Shown here piece by piece: positions 15,599-24,468 of a stretch of 43,473 bases of DNA. Below the pieces are notes generated by a model that was given only the letters and a program-made list of their open reading frames with translations, ran no database searches and was not told the DNA's origin. The DNA is from Candidatus Zhuqueibacterota bacterium (GTDB taxonomy: Bacteria > Zhuqueibacterota > Zhuqueibacteria > Thermofontimicrobiales > Thiofontviventaceae). Every line of letters starts with the position of its first letter. The first letter of the stretch is position 1. The position numbers were made by a program, and so were the translations under genes. The stretch is taken from contig JAFGDW010000098.1 in the NCBI GenBank assembly GCA_016931935.1, forward strand, positions 1 to 43,473. The letters are read 5' to 3'.

Positions 15599-18217
15599 TT
15601 ATCTTACGAACAACATTTTCTTAACATCAACAAAATCGGCTGCTTTAATTTTGTAAAGATAGATACCGCTGGTTACAGCCACACCTGCATCATTCATGCC
15701 ATCCCAGTGCGCGACTTTATAGCCTGCAGTCTGATTGGCGTTAATCAGGCTGCGTACTTTCTGTCCCATAATATTATAGACATCCAGCTTTACCTGACAT
15801 GCAGTCGCAATTGAGTACTGGATCGTCGTTGTTGGATTGAACGGGTTGGGGTAATTCTGATCCAGGCTGAATTTATAAGGTAGCTGACTGTCCCGGGCAT
15901 CGACGGCCGATGTTTCCATAATATCGGCTAATGATCTGGGCAGTAATTGATAGCCGCTGTTTTGCGGTACAGATGCATCGTATTGCGATACAATTGCAAT
16001 CACATTAAACGCGCCCTCTGGTTGAGCTGTACCGTCAATATCCGTATCGTAATCGATGCGTAAGGTTGCTGAACCGGTGGCATCAGTAATGGTCACATTG
16101 CCATTACTTCCCTCGTCCGGGAACGTGCCGCTGGTTATTGTTATATTTTTCAGCATGACAAGCTGGCCTTCAACCGATTCACCGAGCGAGTCTGCTAGAT
16201 CGGCACAGGTAATGACTTTTGGTTCAGGCATTTTTCCTTTGCCGAGAATTGTAATTTGTGTGGTATCATCGGGTTGAATTTCTGTTAAACCGTTGTAATG
16301 ATTTACCAGCCCAACAACTTCCACGGAATCGCCGACTGCAAGTTGATTAAAGAACTGGCCATTAACAAAAAGATTTGTGCCGGCTGTTTTATCCTGCATG
16401 TAAGCATTGGTGTAATAATCAGCGAATCCGTTGGCTGTAATGATACCGCGAACTTTTACGTATGTATTCTTTAAATCCGGGACATAATCTTTATTTGCAT
16501 CAATGATCGCTTCAGCTATTGTTTTTAAATCAAGTGATGGTTCAATAACAGTGAATGAATAGGTGGAATCAGGTGCATTTTCCGGTGACATTGCCACATT
16601 GCCGGAATCGTCAGTCGCGACAACGTAATAATCAACCACCGCCTGATCGGCAAACGGACCGATATTCGCGGCATACAGAAAACCGCTTTCCAACATCATT
16701 GGGACGTCCTGAAATCCGCCGCCATTGACCTGGTATTTGAGAGTTACATCGGTAACCTGACTTTCATCCTGCACAGATGCGGTGATTCGCATGGTATCAG
16801 CCGGTGTGGGTACCAAAGGTTCAAAATCGACACTACTAAAGACCGGAGGTCCGGAGATCAGGATAAGATCACTGGTGAATCGTGGCAATACCAGGTAATT
16901 GCCGAACCGATTATATATCACACCCGTTACCGACTTAAAAAAAGTACCAACGGTAGGTTCATATCCATACAAGCTGTCCGAGCGTGATTCTGCCCAGCAG
17001 CGGCCGCCGGAACCATCATCTAACCGAAAGTCACGAATACCTGCACTCCAACGCACTGTGGAATCGACCCGTGAATTTTCAACTTGAACGAGCACGCCTT
17101 CATATTTCTCTGCCAACTTATTTCGATTATCGGTCGAATCCAGTTTTATCGCGTCTACAATAAGAGGATCTGGCAATGGATTATAATCGGATAGTAATTC
17201 AAATGCTTCAACCCCTCGCAGTTCTGTCATACTGACACCAGATTCTACGTGCTCGTATTCAGTAACGACAGCTTTCACCTGAATTTCATCACCAACAAAC
17301 AATTGGTCGATACCCGTAGGAGTATCGGCAAATGCCAACACACCACTCCAGGGACCGCCTTTCGCGTCCTGAATGTAAACCGTAACACCAGCGCCTGCAT
17401 AGAACAATCCGGATGGGACCGTGACAATTCCCTTGACCAGTACGGTATCGCCCTCGATATATGAGGTATCAATACCGGCAATATCCTCTACCATGCGAAC
17501 TTGTTGCACACTTTGAATCATGGTAATGCCATTGATTGCGCCAAAATCATAGGCGGCACGCGGTTCTAACACATAGGCGCCATCGTATTCCATGACCACG
17601 CCGGTGATCGATGCGATTTCGTCGCCATCGACTGGCACGTAGAAATAATTATCGTCCCCGCGAGTACCGATTTCACCATTCCCGGAACCATCATCAACAT
17701 CAAAGGCGTAGTCATAACTTCCGGGATTGATTGTCGCGTCGCTAACTATTACATTTTTAACACTAACAAGTACACATTCATATGCATCCGCTGTATCCAG
17801 ATCAGCGGTTGTAATGGTGGCGGGTGCAATCCATTTATTCGTACCGAGCCGTGTAATATTTGTAACGCTTCCGAGCTGGGTCATTGAATGATATTCGCCC
17901 ACGGTTCCGGTAATTTCCAGACTGTCTCCTTCGCTAATCATGGAATCAGCCCACGCCGAACCGGATATATAGACCTCAATTCCACTCCATGGTCCGGTTT
18001 TGTCCTGAAAAAAGAAGTAGCTTCGGCTAAATTCACCACGAGTAACCGTGACAACTCCTTGTATTGTAACCACCTGACCTGACAAAGGGGATGGGCCGCC
18101 GGGATCTTCAGCATTGTACTGAATATCGGCTATCGGAGTTATCTGTGCTGTTGCAGTCATATATAACATAGGAACAGTTAAAATGAAACTTAATAAAACT
18201 AATAGCACTTTTTTCAT
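15599..18217 (-). CDS. Secreted multi-OB-fold protein with YPNPFNP C-terminal sorting domain
   Basis: An 872-residue secreted protein. After a signal peptide (ending TATAQ, residue 25) come three pairs of OB-fold-like domains at about 25-225, 240-455 and 565-770, with the recurrent phrase FFFQDKTGPWSGIEVYI or VYIQDAKGGPWSGVLAF. An Ig-like domain sits at about 460-560 (TLKYQVNGGGFQDVP). The last 90 residues contain LDQNYPNPFNPTTTIQYSI and GIYLYKIKAADFVDVKKMLF, the type A sorting/FlgD-like domain used by the type IX system and its relatives. OB domains of this kind usually precede an extracellular nuclease, but no nuclease domain is present. GGAGA lies seven bases before the ATG. It is likely surface-attached or released. 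The ligand is unknown; nucleic acid or sugar binding is possible. Confidence 0.8.
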   Translation of the reverse strand: MKKVLLVLLSFILTVPMLYMTATAQITPIADIQYNAEDPGGPSPLSGQVVTIQGVVTVTRGEFSRSYFFFQDKTGPWSGIEVYISGSAWADSMISEGDSLEITGTVGEYHSMTQLGSVTNITRLGTNKWIAPATITTADLDTADAYECVLVSVKNVIVSDATINPGSYDYAFDVDDGSGNGEIGTRGDDNYFYVPVDGDEIASITGVVMEYDGAYVLEPRAAYDFGAINGITMIQSVQQVRMVEDIAGIDTSYIEGDTVLVKGIVTVPSGLFYAGAGVTVYIQDAKGGPWSGVLAFADTPTGIDQLFVGDEIQVKAVVTEYEHVESGVSMTELRGVEAFELLSDYNPLPDPLIVDAIKLDSTDNRNKLAEKYEGVLVQVENSRVDSTVRWSAGIRDFRLDDGSGGRCWAESRSDSLYGYEPTVGTFFKSVTGVIYNRFGNYLVLPRFTSDLILISGPPVFSSVDFEPLVPTPADTMRITASVQDESQVTDVTLKYQVNGGGFQDVPMMLESGFLYAANIGPFADQAVVDYYVVATDDSGNVAMSPENAPDSTYSFTVIEPSLDLKTIAEAIIDANKDYVPDLKNTYVKVRGIITANGFADYYTNAYMQDKTAGTNLFVNGQFFNQLAVGDSVEVVGLVNHYNGLTEIQPDDTTQITILGKGKMPEPKVITCADLADSLGESVEGQLVMLKNITITSGTFPDEGSNGNVTITDATGSATLRIDYDTDIDGTAQPEGAFNVIAIVSQYDASVPQNSGYQLLPRSLADIMETSAVDARDSQLPYKFSLDQNYPNPFNPTTTIQYSIATACQVKLDVYNIMGQKVRSLINANQTAGYKVAHWDGMNDAGVAVTSGIYLYKIKAADFVDVKKMLFVR

Positions 18218-18399
18218 GCGGATTCTCCTTTATTTGGGATTGTTCATCATAATATAAATGAATCTATTTGAAATATTAAATGTACATCCGGAATGTTTGA
18301 TTTTTAAATTTTGTGATATCGAATAAAGCAATTACCTATTTTTTTTTTATAAAACATCAAATCGGGGTTATAATATCATTCTGACCGTTTATGAAATAA

Positions 18400-20529
18400 T
18401 TATTTGATGACGGCAAATTTTCCAATTTTAATATGACCTGTATCCTTATTCTCAACAGTGAATAGATAGAGTCCCGTGGCGACAGCCTGATCATCTTTGG
18501 TAATTAAATCCCACGCGTGTTCACCGCCTGAAAATTTTGGATCCCGGCCCGACGTTGCATTTTGTAAAAGCTCAATATCACTTCCTGTGTACGTTTGTTC
18601 ATTATGCTCGATTACATCCACCAAATCACCTGCAAGCGTGTAAATCCGGATGGTGGCGCGCGGTGGCAAATACATAAACCAGATCATTCGTTCACGGGCA
18701 CTGTACCCATCCCAGGCGGCAGTCGCACGATAAGGATTGGGATAGACGCCGACGCGGTCATCGTAACCCTCTTCCGAAGACGTTCCTAAAATTGCAAATG
18801 TTTTATTATCGTTTTTACTGCTTTCGAAACTCGCGAGATGTGTCAGCGGATCACCGTGATCGAATGACGTGATGGCAAACCAGTTTTTATTTGGCCATCC
18901 ATTCAACAAATTGCTGTTCACAAAGCGATAATAATAACGATGGCCATCGATTGTCGTGTCCACACGAATTTGCTCGAATCCGGTATCATAGTCTGTAAAA
19001 TTCGGATTCGAATAATCGAGCGTATCAATCTTGTCAAACTGTGCCAACAATGTAAAATCCTGATTCCCGCCGGCAGTCTTTCTGGCGGCGTAAATGCGGT
19101 ACCCCTCAAAATCAATTTCATTGGAGATCGGATCGTACGATTGCAGGTTTGTTGAATCCTCGGGCAGATTATCCCAGAAAAGTGTGACTTCACCGTCGCC
19201 CGGTACAGCTAACAGATTTGGAGATGGCGGTGGTTCCGGTAGAATGTAGCGGTCAATCGTTCCATTTTTATTAACATCTTCATCCACGGTTAAAATGCCG
19301 TCACCATTCACATCCTCGCCATTATAAGCCTTTTGTGCCCAATTTGAATTGCCAATAAGGTTTGCAAGTCGCGCAGGTGTATTTTCCAGCGAGCTGTTTG
19401 CCCAGCGTCCGCAAACGACCGCAAAAACAACATTCATGGACGAGTCAGGCGGCAAACTTCCCAATGAACCACATGATAATAAAATCATCCAACTGGCATC
19501 TATTTGCGGCAGATCGGCTTCTGGCATACTTCCCAGTTTCCGGAATCGTTCATCATCTGTACGCGGCATGGTGAAGTCAGGATATTCCGGATAGGCACGG
19601 CCATTCCAGGCCCATTGATTATAATAACAATTGTATTGATCTTTTGGTAAAGAAGTCCCTAACAATCGTAATCCGAAATAACTTTCCGACCATCCCTGAT
19701 CACCATCGGTGTCGTATTGATACGCCATCCACAAGGAGTCTAAAAATCCGTTTCTGTTATCGTACCAGTTCCAACCGCCACCAGGTTCGTATACGCTGGT
19801 AAAATTCATATTGCCAACAGATGGATCGATCCAGATTCCGGCATGCAGACTATCAATCGTCTGGGTTGTATCGTTGGTAATCGTATAGTTTAAAATAACG
19901 AATGAATTTGCGTAATCAAAACTCCAGGTATAGGTTTCCAAATGAACGTTAACGCCCATTGGCGTGTGTTCGGGAATGAGAATATCGGTACCCGGAACAT
20001 AGGTATGCTTATCTGTAAATTCGCAGATAAAATCCTGATGGGAAATAGCATCGGGCGAATAGTAACGTGCTAAAGGCGAGTCGCGATTCGAAAAGTATGA
20101 CGAGCGGATGGTAATCGTATCCTTCACACTTGCAGATGTTGTAAATTCAAAACCTTCCTCATCGGTTTCCGGAAAGACTCCATCGATAATGGCGGTTGAA
20201 CAATATGCTTTATTATTCACCTTGCCACCGATCCATAATCCGCCATAGGAAAAATGTTCCACCTGTTCAGATTTTAATTCGGAATGATAACGATAAATGC
20301 AGGATGGCTGATCAGGATTATTATACCCTTCACCCAAAATTCCAAAATTGGTGACGGTTAAAGCCAGATCACCAACGAAGGTATAATTATTATAATCATC
20401 AATATATGATTTCGCTAACGACGTTTTCCCGGTGTTATCATTTCTAAGGTCGTTACTACGCTGTCCCTGAGCAGTTTTAGTTAAGCAAAGAAAAGATGAT
20501 AGGATTACAAATATTAGTATTTTTTGCAT
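18400..20529 (-). CDS. Secreted YPNP-type protein with EF-hand-like loops
   Basis: A 709-residue exported protein that I do not recognise by name. The signal peptide spans the first 23 residues (MQKILIFVILSSFLCLTKTA). About residue 415-450 carries two calcium-binding loops, DVNGDGILTVDE and DVNKNGTIDR, the spacing seen in dockerin/EF-hand modules. They are followed by a Pro-rich hinge (PEPPPSPN) and a fibronectin-like domain (VPGDGEVTLFWDN). The C-terminal 110 residues contain VGVYPNPYRATAAWDG and GLYLFTVENKDTGHIKIGKF, the FlgD-like/sorting domain layout also seen in the protein at 15599-18217. The N-terminal 400 residues resemble surface proteins of this phylum with no assigned function. The frame is open from a TTG at 20544; the ATG at 20529 lies 24 bases past the expected start of transcription from the promoter at 20560-20588. 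Confidence 0.7.
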   Translation of the reverse strand: MQKILIFVILSSFLCLTKTAQGQRSNDLRNDNTGKTSLAKSYIDDYNNYTFVGDLALTVTNFGILGEGYNNPDQPSCIYRYHSELKSEQVEHFSYGGLWIGGKVNNKAYCSTAIIDGVFPETDEEGFEFTTSASVKDTITIRSSYFSNRDSPLARYYSPDAISHQDFICEFTDKHTYVPGTDILIPEHTPMGVNVHLETYTWSFDYANSFVILNYTITNDTTQTIDSLHAGIWIDPSVGNMNFTSVYEPGGGWNWYDNRNGFLDSLWMAYQYDTDGDQGWSESYFGLRLLGTSLPKDQYNCYYNQWAWNGRAYPEYPDFTMPRTDDERFRKLGSMPEADLPQIDASWMILLSCGSLGSLPPDSSMNVVFAVVCGRWANSSLENTPARLANLIGNSNWAQKAYNGEDVNGDGILTVDEDVNKNGTIDRYILPEPPPSPNLLAVPGDGEVTLFWDNLPEDSTNLQSYDPISNEIDFEGYRIYAARKTAGGNQDFTLLAQFDKIDTLDYSNPNFTDYDTGFEQIRVDTTIDGHRYYYRFVNSNLLNGWPNKNWFAITSFDHGDPLTHLASFESSKNDNKTFAILGTSSEEGYDDRVGVYPNPYRATAAWDGYSARERMIWFMYLPPRATIRIYTLAGDLVDVIEHNEQTYTGSDIELLQNATSGRDPKFSGGEHAWDLITKDDQAVATGLYLFTVENKDTGHIKIGKFAVIK

Positions 20530-20559
20530 AATAACTATTAGCAATTATTTTTGTGATAA

Positions 20560-20588
20560 ATAATACTAAAAATATGGAGCTTTGTCAA
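20560..20588 (-). promoter_or_regulatory. Sigma-70-type promoter, TTGACA-N17-TATTAT
   Basis: On the minus strand TTGACA (20588-20583), 17 bases, TATTAT (20565-20560). It lies 31 bases before the ATG of the secreted gene at 18400-20529. Confidence 0.7.
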
Positions 20589-20694
20589 GGAAAAAAATAG
20601 CCGATAAATGTTACACTGTTATTACATAGAAGCATTTAAGCAAAGTGAAAAGTGAAATATAGTCTGTAATCATTAATGGAGTTATACCGCTTCT

Positions 20695-20922
20695 GAAGTG
20701 GTTTTGAGATTTATCCTTAATTTGGGGTTATATCAAAAGTCTGAAAATATTAGCATTCTTCATGCTAAGCGAAGTCGAAGCATATTGTCGTTGTACATGT
20801 TATCATCCTTCGACGGAGTATTATCCTGAGCTTGACGAAGGGTTAAGGATAATGCTTGAAATGACTTTTGATACAGCCCCATTAAGAGAAATTTATAGAT
20901 ATTAAGATCTCAAAACCACTTC
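20695..20922. mobile_element. MITE-like element family B, copy 1 (228 bp)
   Basis: Outer inverted repeats GAAGTGGTTTTGAGAT (20695-20710) and its exact complement (20907-20922) enclose a second pair, GGGGTTATATCAAAAGTC (20724-20741) and GACTTTTGATACAGCCCC (20863-20880), which match at 16 of 18 positions. The core carries the phrase TCATCCTTCGACGGAG followed by TATCCTGAGCTTGACGAAGG. The partial second copy at 43388-43473 aligns in the opposite orientation. No open frame is present. Confidence 0.7.
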
Positions 20923-21115
20923 GATACATTTATATACTAATGATACGATGGAAGCGTCAAACGAAAATTTGTTTCTTTTCGTCACACATTTCATCCCGTA
21001 TTGCGGGAACGTTTTACGTTGTTATGATTTCACGTTGAAGTAATCGTTTTGTAACATAATGATAATCTTCTTATATTACTTTCACTATCGTTTTAAACTG
21101 CACATCATAAATTTC

Positions 21116-21144
21116 TTGACATTATTTTAATAATTGGTTATATT
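21116..21144 (+). promoter_or_regulatory. Sigma-70-type promoter P1, TTGACA-N17-TATATT
   Basis: TTGACA at 21116-21121, then 17 bases, then TATATT at 21139-21144. It would give a leader of about 520 bases before the receptor ATG. Confidence 0.55.
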
Positions 21145-21486
21145 GAATCGTTACAATTGTGACAAAACTACCTGACCTGAGAGATGGAAAAACAAAAAAA
21201 CTCAAAACGCATAATTTTTATGCCCACCTTCCATATTTTGTACCATGGGGAAATTTCCACGCAGCTTCAAATAATTCAAGATATGATAAATTATTTATGT
21301 GCTACCTGAATGATTAGTTGTTATAATCTGCAGTGCTTGTGAAGCATTGGACATGCTTAAAATTGCATAGAGAATGATTTTCCAATGAAATAGATTAAAC
21401 AAGATAAGAAAAGCAGGACAACTGACGGAGTAAATAAAGGTAAGTATCAGCATCTAATAATGTTGTGAATCTGTAATAAAAACATC

Positions 21487-21515
21487 TTGACAACTTTGTT
21501 ATTTTTTTGTATTAT
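21487..21515 (+). promoter_or_regulatory. Sigma-70-type promoter P2, TTGACA-N17-TATTAT
   Basis: TTGACA at 21487-21492, then 17 bases, then TATTAT at 21510-21515. Transcription would start near 21522, about 150 bases before the receptor ATG. It is the more likely main promoter. Confidence 0.7.
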
Positions 21516-21671
21516 TCATGTTTGCTTCAACTCATGTTTTATTGTAATCGACCGGCAAATTATTGAATGCAAATGTTCTTGTCGGTTTGTAAAGAAAATC
21601 CACAGGTTGCTTTGCAGCCGTTTATAATAGAAAAATCACTTTTCAACCAATTTATTAGAGGAGGGTTCACT

Positions 21672-24398
21672 ATGAAGCAAGTCATCAGAAATCTGATGGT
21701 GCTGAGTCTCGTGTTGTTGGTTCCCGCTGCCCTGTTTGCGCAAAATGGCGCTATCAAGGGAAAAGTTATGGATGCCAGTTCAAACGAAGCTTTGGTTGGG
21801 GCGAATGTAGTTATCGCTGGAACGTCACTCGGTTCTGCTGCCGGGATGGACGGTACCTACGAAATTGCAAATGTACCGCCGGGAAGTTACACTGTTAAAG
21901 TATCGTTCATGGGTTACACGGAAGCATCGCAAACCGTTCAGGTTGGTGCGAATGAAACAGTAACCGTTGATTTCAAATTGCAAGAAGATGTTATTCTTGG
22001 CGCCGAAATTGCTGTGCTGGCCGACCGAGCAAAACCTCGCGAAACACCGGTGGCTTACACTGATGTCGTGAAAGCGGATATGGAAATGCGCCTTGGATCA
22101 CAGGACATTCCGATGGTATTGAATGCTACACCGAGTGTCTATTCCACCATGGGTGGCGGTGGCGCCGGTGATGCCCGCATTAATGTTCGTGGATTTAATC
22201 AACGGAATGTTGCTATCATGATCAATGGTGTTCCGGTTAATGATATGGAAAATGGCTGGGTCTATTGGTCAAACTGGGATGGTGTTGGTGATGCAACACA
22301 ATCAATCCAGATGCAACGTGGTTTAACTGCCGTTAACCTGGCAACTGCTTCCGTTGGTGGCGTAATGAACATTATTACCGACCCAACTGCTTTAAAAAGT
22401 GGCGTTACCTTCAAACAGGAATACGGCGATGGAATGTTCCTGAAATCCACACTGTCTGCTAATTCCGGTTTGATTGATGGAAAATATGCTGTGAGCGCGT
22501 TGGTTGTTAAAAAAACAGGCGATGGCGTTATTGATAAAACCTGGACCGATGCCTGGGCTTATTATTTTGGCGCTGCCTATAATGTGAACGAGAACCATCG
22601 GTTGGAACTCTACGCTGTTGGTGCTCCGCAACGCCATGGACAAAATATGTACAAACAAAATATCGCTGCGTACAGTCACAGTTTTGCAAAGGATTTGAGC
22701 GGTTTTGAACAAGGCGCTCTCGATAAATACAAAGAAGCATCTAGTGGACGGCTCTTCAACGAAACCTGGGGACCGGTAAGTTCTTCTTACAAAGGTAAGC
22801 AAGCAGTTGGTGATGATACGTTCGATCGTTACAGTAGTACATTTATTAGTGAACGTGAAAATTTCTACCACAAACCACAGGTTAATTTAAACTGGTATTA
22901 TAATATTAATCCTGACTTGTTCCTAACGACCGTTGCTTACTATTCTGGTGGTATTGGTGGTGGCACGGGAACCGCTGGCTCTTTAAAGTGGGACTATAGC
23001 CAGCCGAGTCGTTTTATTGATTTTGATGCAACTATTGCTAATAATGAAGCAAGTGCTACTGGCTCTGCCGGTATTTTACGTAACAGCCGCAATAACCAAT
23101 ATACATTTGGTGCCATTTCCAAGTTAAGCTACAAAGTAAATGAAAACCTGAAAACCATGGTTGGTCTGGATTGGCGTACCGCAACAATCGATCACTACTA
23201 TGAAGTACGTGATTTGTTGGGGGGTGACTACTACGTTCCTGCTTCCTATTATCGCTCCGAATTCTGGGGAGATAAGGAAATGAAACTTGGCCTCGGTGAT
23301 AAATTTAACTACTACAACACCAATAAAGTTGATTGGCTTGGTGGATTTCTTCAAGCTGAATACTCACAACCATTATATACTGTTTATGGAACAGTGGGAT
23401 ATTCCGCAATTTCCTACTCCTACACCGATCACTTCAAAGCAGCAAAAACAAATGCTGACGGAACTCCCAATCTGAATAGTGGCGAATTTAAGCTGGATTC
23501 CGATCCGATTGATGGCTACCAGTTAAAAGGTGGCGCAATGTATCGCGTAACCAATGATCTGGAAGTTTTCGGTAATGTCGGTTATGTTGCCAAAGTGCCT
23601 ATCTTCGATAATGTTATCGATGATGACAATGGTGTATTCTCAAAAGACCCGGTCAACGAAAAATTTACATCTTATGAAGCTGGTGTTAACTGGACTGGTT
23701 TAAACCGCGCGTTGACATTAAAAGGTAGTTTCTACTACACATTGTGGCAAGACAGAGCGCTTTCCAAAGGTATTGAAAAAGACGACGGCAATTACGATGT
23801 TATTTTCATTACCGGTTTGGATCAGTTGCATAGAGGTTTCGAATTTGAAGCTGCATATCAACCATTGGCCATGTTCCGGATGGATCTGGCTGGTTCAATC
23901 GGAAATTGGAAGCAAGTCTCCGACGCTAAAGGTGAATACCGCGATGCCGGTGCAACCGTTTCCTATCTGGTTGGTATTGATGGCTTAAAAGTTGGTGATG
24001 CACCTCAAACCCAGGTCGCACTTGCCGGTACTGTATTCCCGATTAAAGGCATGAGCGCACAATTGGCGTACCGTTATTACGCAGATTTTTGGGCTGACTG
24101 GGATCCTGCAAGCCGAATTGTTGAAGGCGATGCAACCCCTGATCGTACCCAAAGCTGGAAAACCCCGTCTTACGGCTTGATTGACATACACGCTTATTAC
24201 ACACTTCCTCTTAATCTGCAGGGTGTCGGATTTAAACTTTCAGCTCATATTTTCAATTTGCTGGATGAACTTTATATTTCCGATGCTGTGGATAACAGCC
24301 AATACAATAGTTTTGATAAAGATCATGATGCAGACGATGCTGAAGTGTATATGGGTCTGCCCCGTACCTTCAACCTCGGTTTGACATTGACATATTAA
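21672..24398 (+). CDS. TonB-dependent receptor with N-terminal carboxypeptidase-regulatory-like domain
   Basis: A 908-residue outer-membrane transporter. The signal peptide ends at ALFAQ (residue 24). A carboxypeptidase-D regulatory-like domain covers about 26-103 (IKGKVMDASSNEALVGANVV). The plug at about 120-240 contains DARINVRGFNQRNVAIMING and SVGGVMNIITDP. The barrel ends with NLGLTLTY. The frame is open from 21567, but the ATG at 21672 has AGGAGGG seven bases upstream and starts exactly at the signal peptide. The substrate is not known; the plug has the general look of iron- or small-solute receptors. Two promoters lie upstream. A perfect terminator hairpin follows 18 bases after the stop, and the phosphodiesterase gene follows that hairpin. 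Confidence 0.9.
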   Translation: MKQVIRNLMVLSLVLLVPAALFAQNGAIKGKVMDASSNEALVGANVVIAGTSLGSAAGMDGTYEIANVPPGSYTVKVSFMGYTEASQTVQVGANETVTVDFKLQEDVILGAEIAVLADRAKPRETPVAYTDVVKADMEMRLGSQDIPMVLNATPSVYSTMGGGGAGDARINVRGFNQRNVAIMINGVPVNDMENGWVYWSNWDGVGDATQSIQMQRGLTAVNLATASVGGVMNIITDPTALKSGVTFKQEYGDGMFLKSTLSANSGLIDGKYAVSALVVKKTGDGVIDKTWTDAWAYYFGAAYNVNENHRLELYAVGAPQRHGQNMYKQNIAAYSHSFAKDLSGFEQGALDKYKEASSGRLFNETWGPVSSSYKGKQAVGDDTFDRYSSTFISERENFYHKPQVNLNWYYNINPDLFLTTVAYYSGGIGGGTGTAGSLKWDYSQPSRFIDFDATIANNEASATGSAGILRNSRNNQYTFGAISKLSYKVNENLKTMVGLDWRTATIDHYYEVRDLLGGDYYVPASYYRSEFWGDKEMKLGLGDKFNYYNTNKVDWLGGFLQAEYSQPLYTVYGTVGYSAISYSYTDHFKAAKTNADGTPNLNSGEFKLDSDPIDGYQLKGGAMYRVTNDLEVFGNVGYVAKVPIFDNVIDDDNGVFSKDPVNEKFTSYEAGVNWTGLNRALTLKGSFYYTLWQDRALSKGIEKDDGNYDVIFITGLDQLHRGFEFEAAYQPLAMFRMDLAGSIGNWKQVSDAKGEYRDAGATVSYLVGIDGLKVGDAPQTQVALAGTVFPIKGMSAQLAYRYYADFWADWDPASRIVEGDATPDRTQSWKTPSYGLIDIHAYYTLPLNLQGVGFKLSAHIFNLLDELYISDAVDNSQYNSFDKDHDADDAEVYMGLPRTFNLGLTLTY

Positions 24399-24416
24399 TA
24401 TGATTTTTGCTGTCGG

Positions 24417-24442
24417 AAAAGCCCTCGCGTGCGAGGGCTTTT
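24417..24442 (+). terminator. Terminator/attenuator with perfect 12-bp stem
   Basis: AAAAGCCCTCGC (24417-24428) and GCGAGGGCTTTT (24431-24442) are exact complements around a 2-base loop, ending in TTTTCTGTTT. It lies between the receptor and the phosphodiesterase genes. No promoter is evident after it, so the second gene may depend on read-through. Confidence 0.9.
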
Positions 24443-24468
24443 CTGTTTATTATTGGTGTGAGGCAACA

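Larger units (their letters stand above)
20923..21671. other. Leader and promoter region of the second TonB receptor
   Basis: About 750 bases with no believable gene upstream of 21672. Two strong promoters (21116-21144 and 21487-21515) point right. Between them are a hairpin GCATAA-TTT-TTATGC and an imperfect stem-loop AGTGCTT-GTG-AAGCATT. I checked for cobalamin, TPP and SAM riboswitch cores and found none. Confidence 0.5.

Noticed and set aside
15599-18217. Secreted nuclease as the function of the OB-fold protein
   Set aside because: No endonuclease/exonuclease/phosphatase or HNH motif is visible; only the OB domains that often accompany one are present.
21172-21190. ACCTGACCTGAGAGA text resembling part of a TPP riboswitch
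   Set aside because: The order of CTGAGA and ACCTGA boxes is wrong and the rest of the conserved core (GATAATGCCAGCG-type) is absent.
22392-22871. A 159-codon minus-strand frame inside the second TonB receptor
   Set aside because: It runs opposite to a well-supported receptor gene and shows no family motif.
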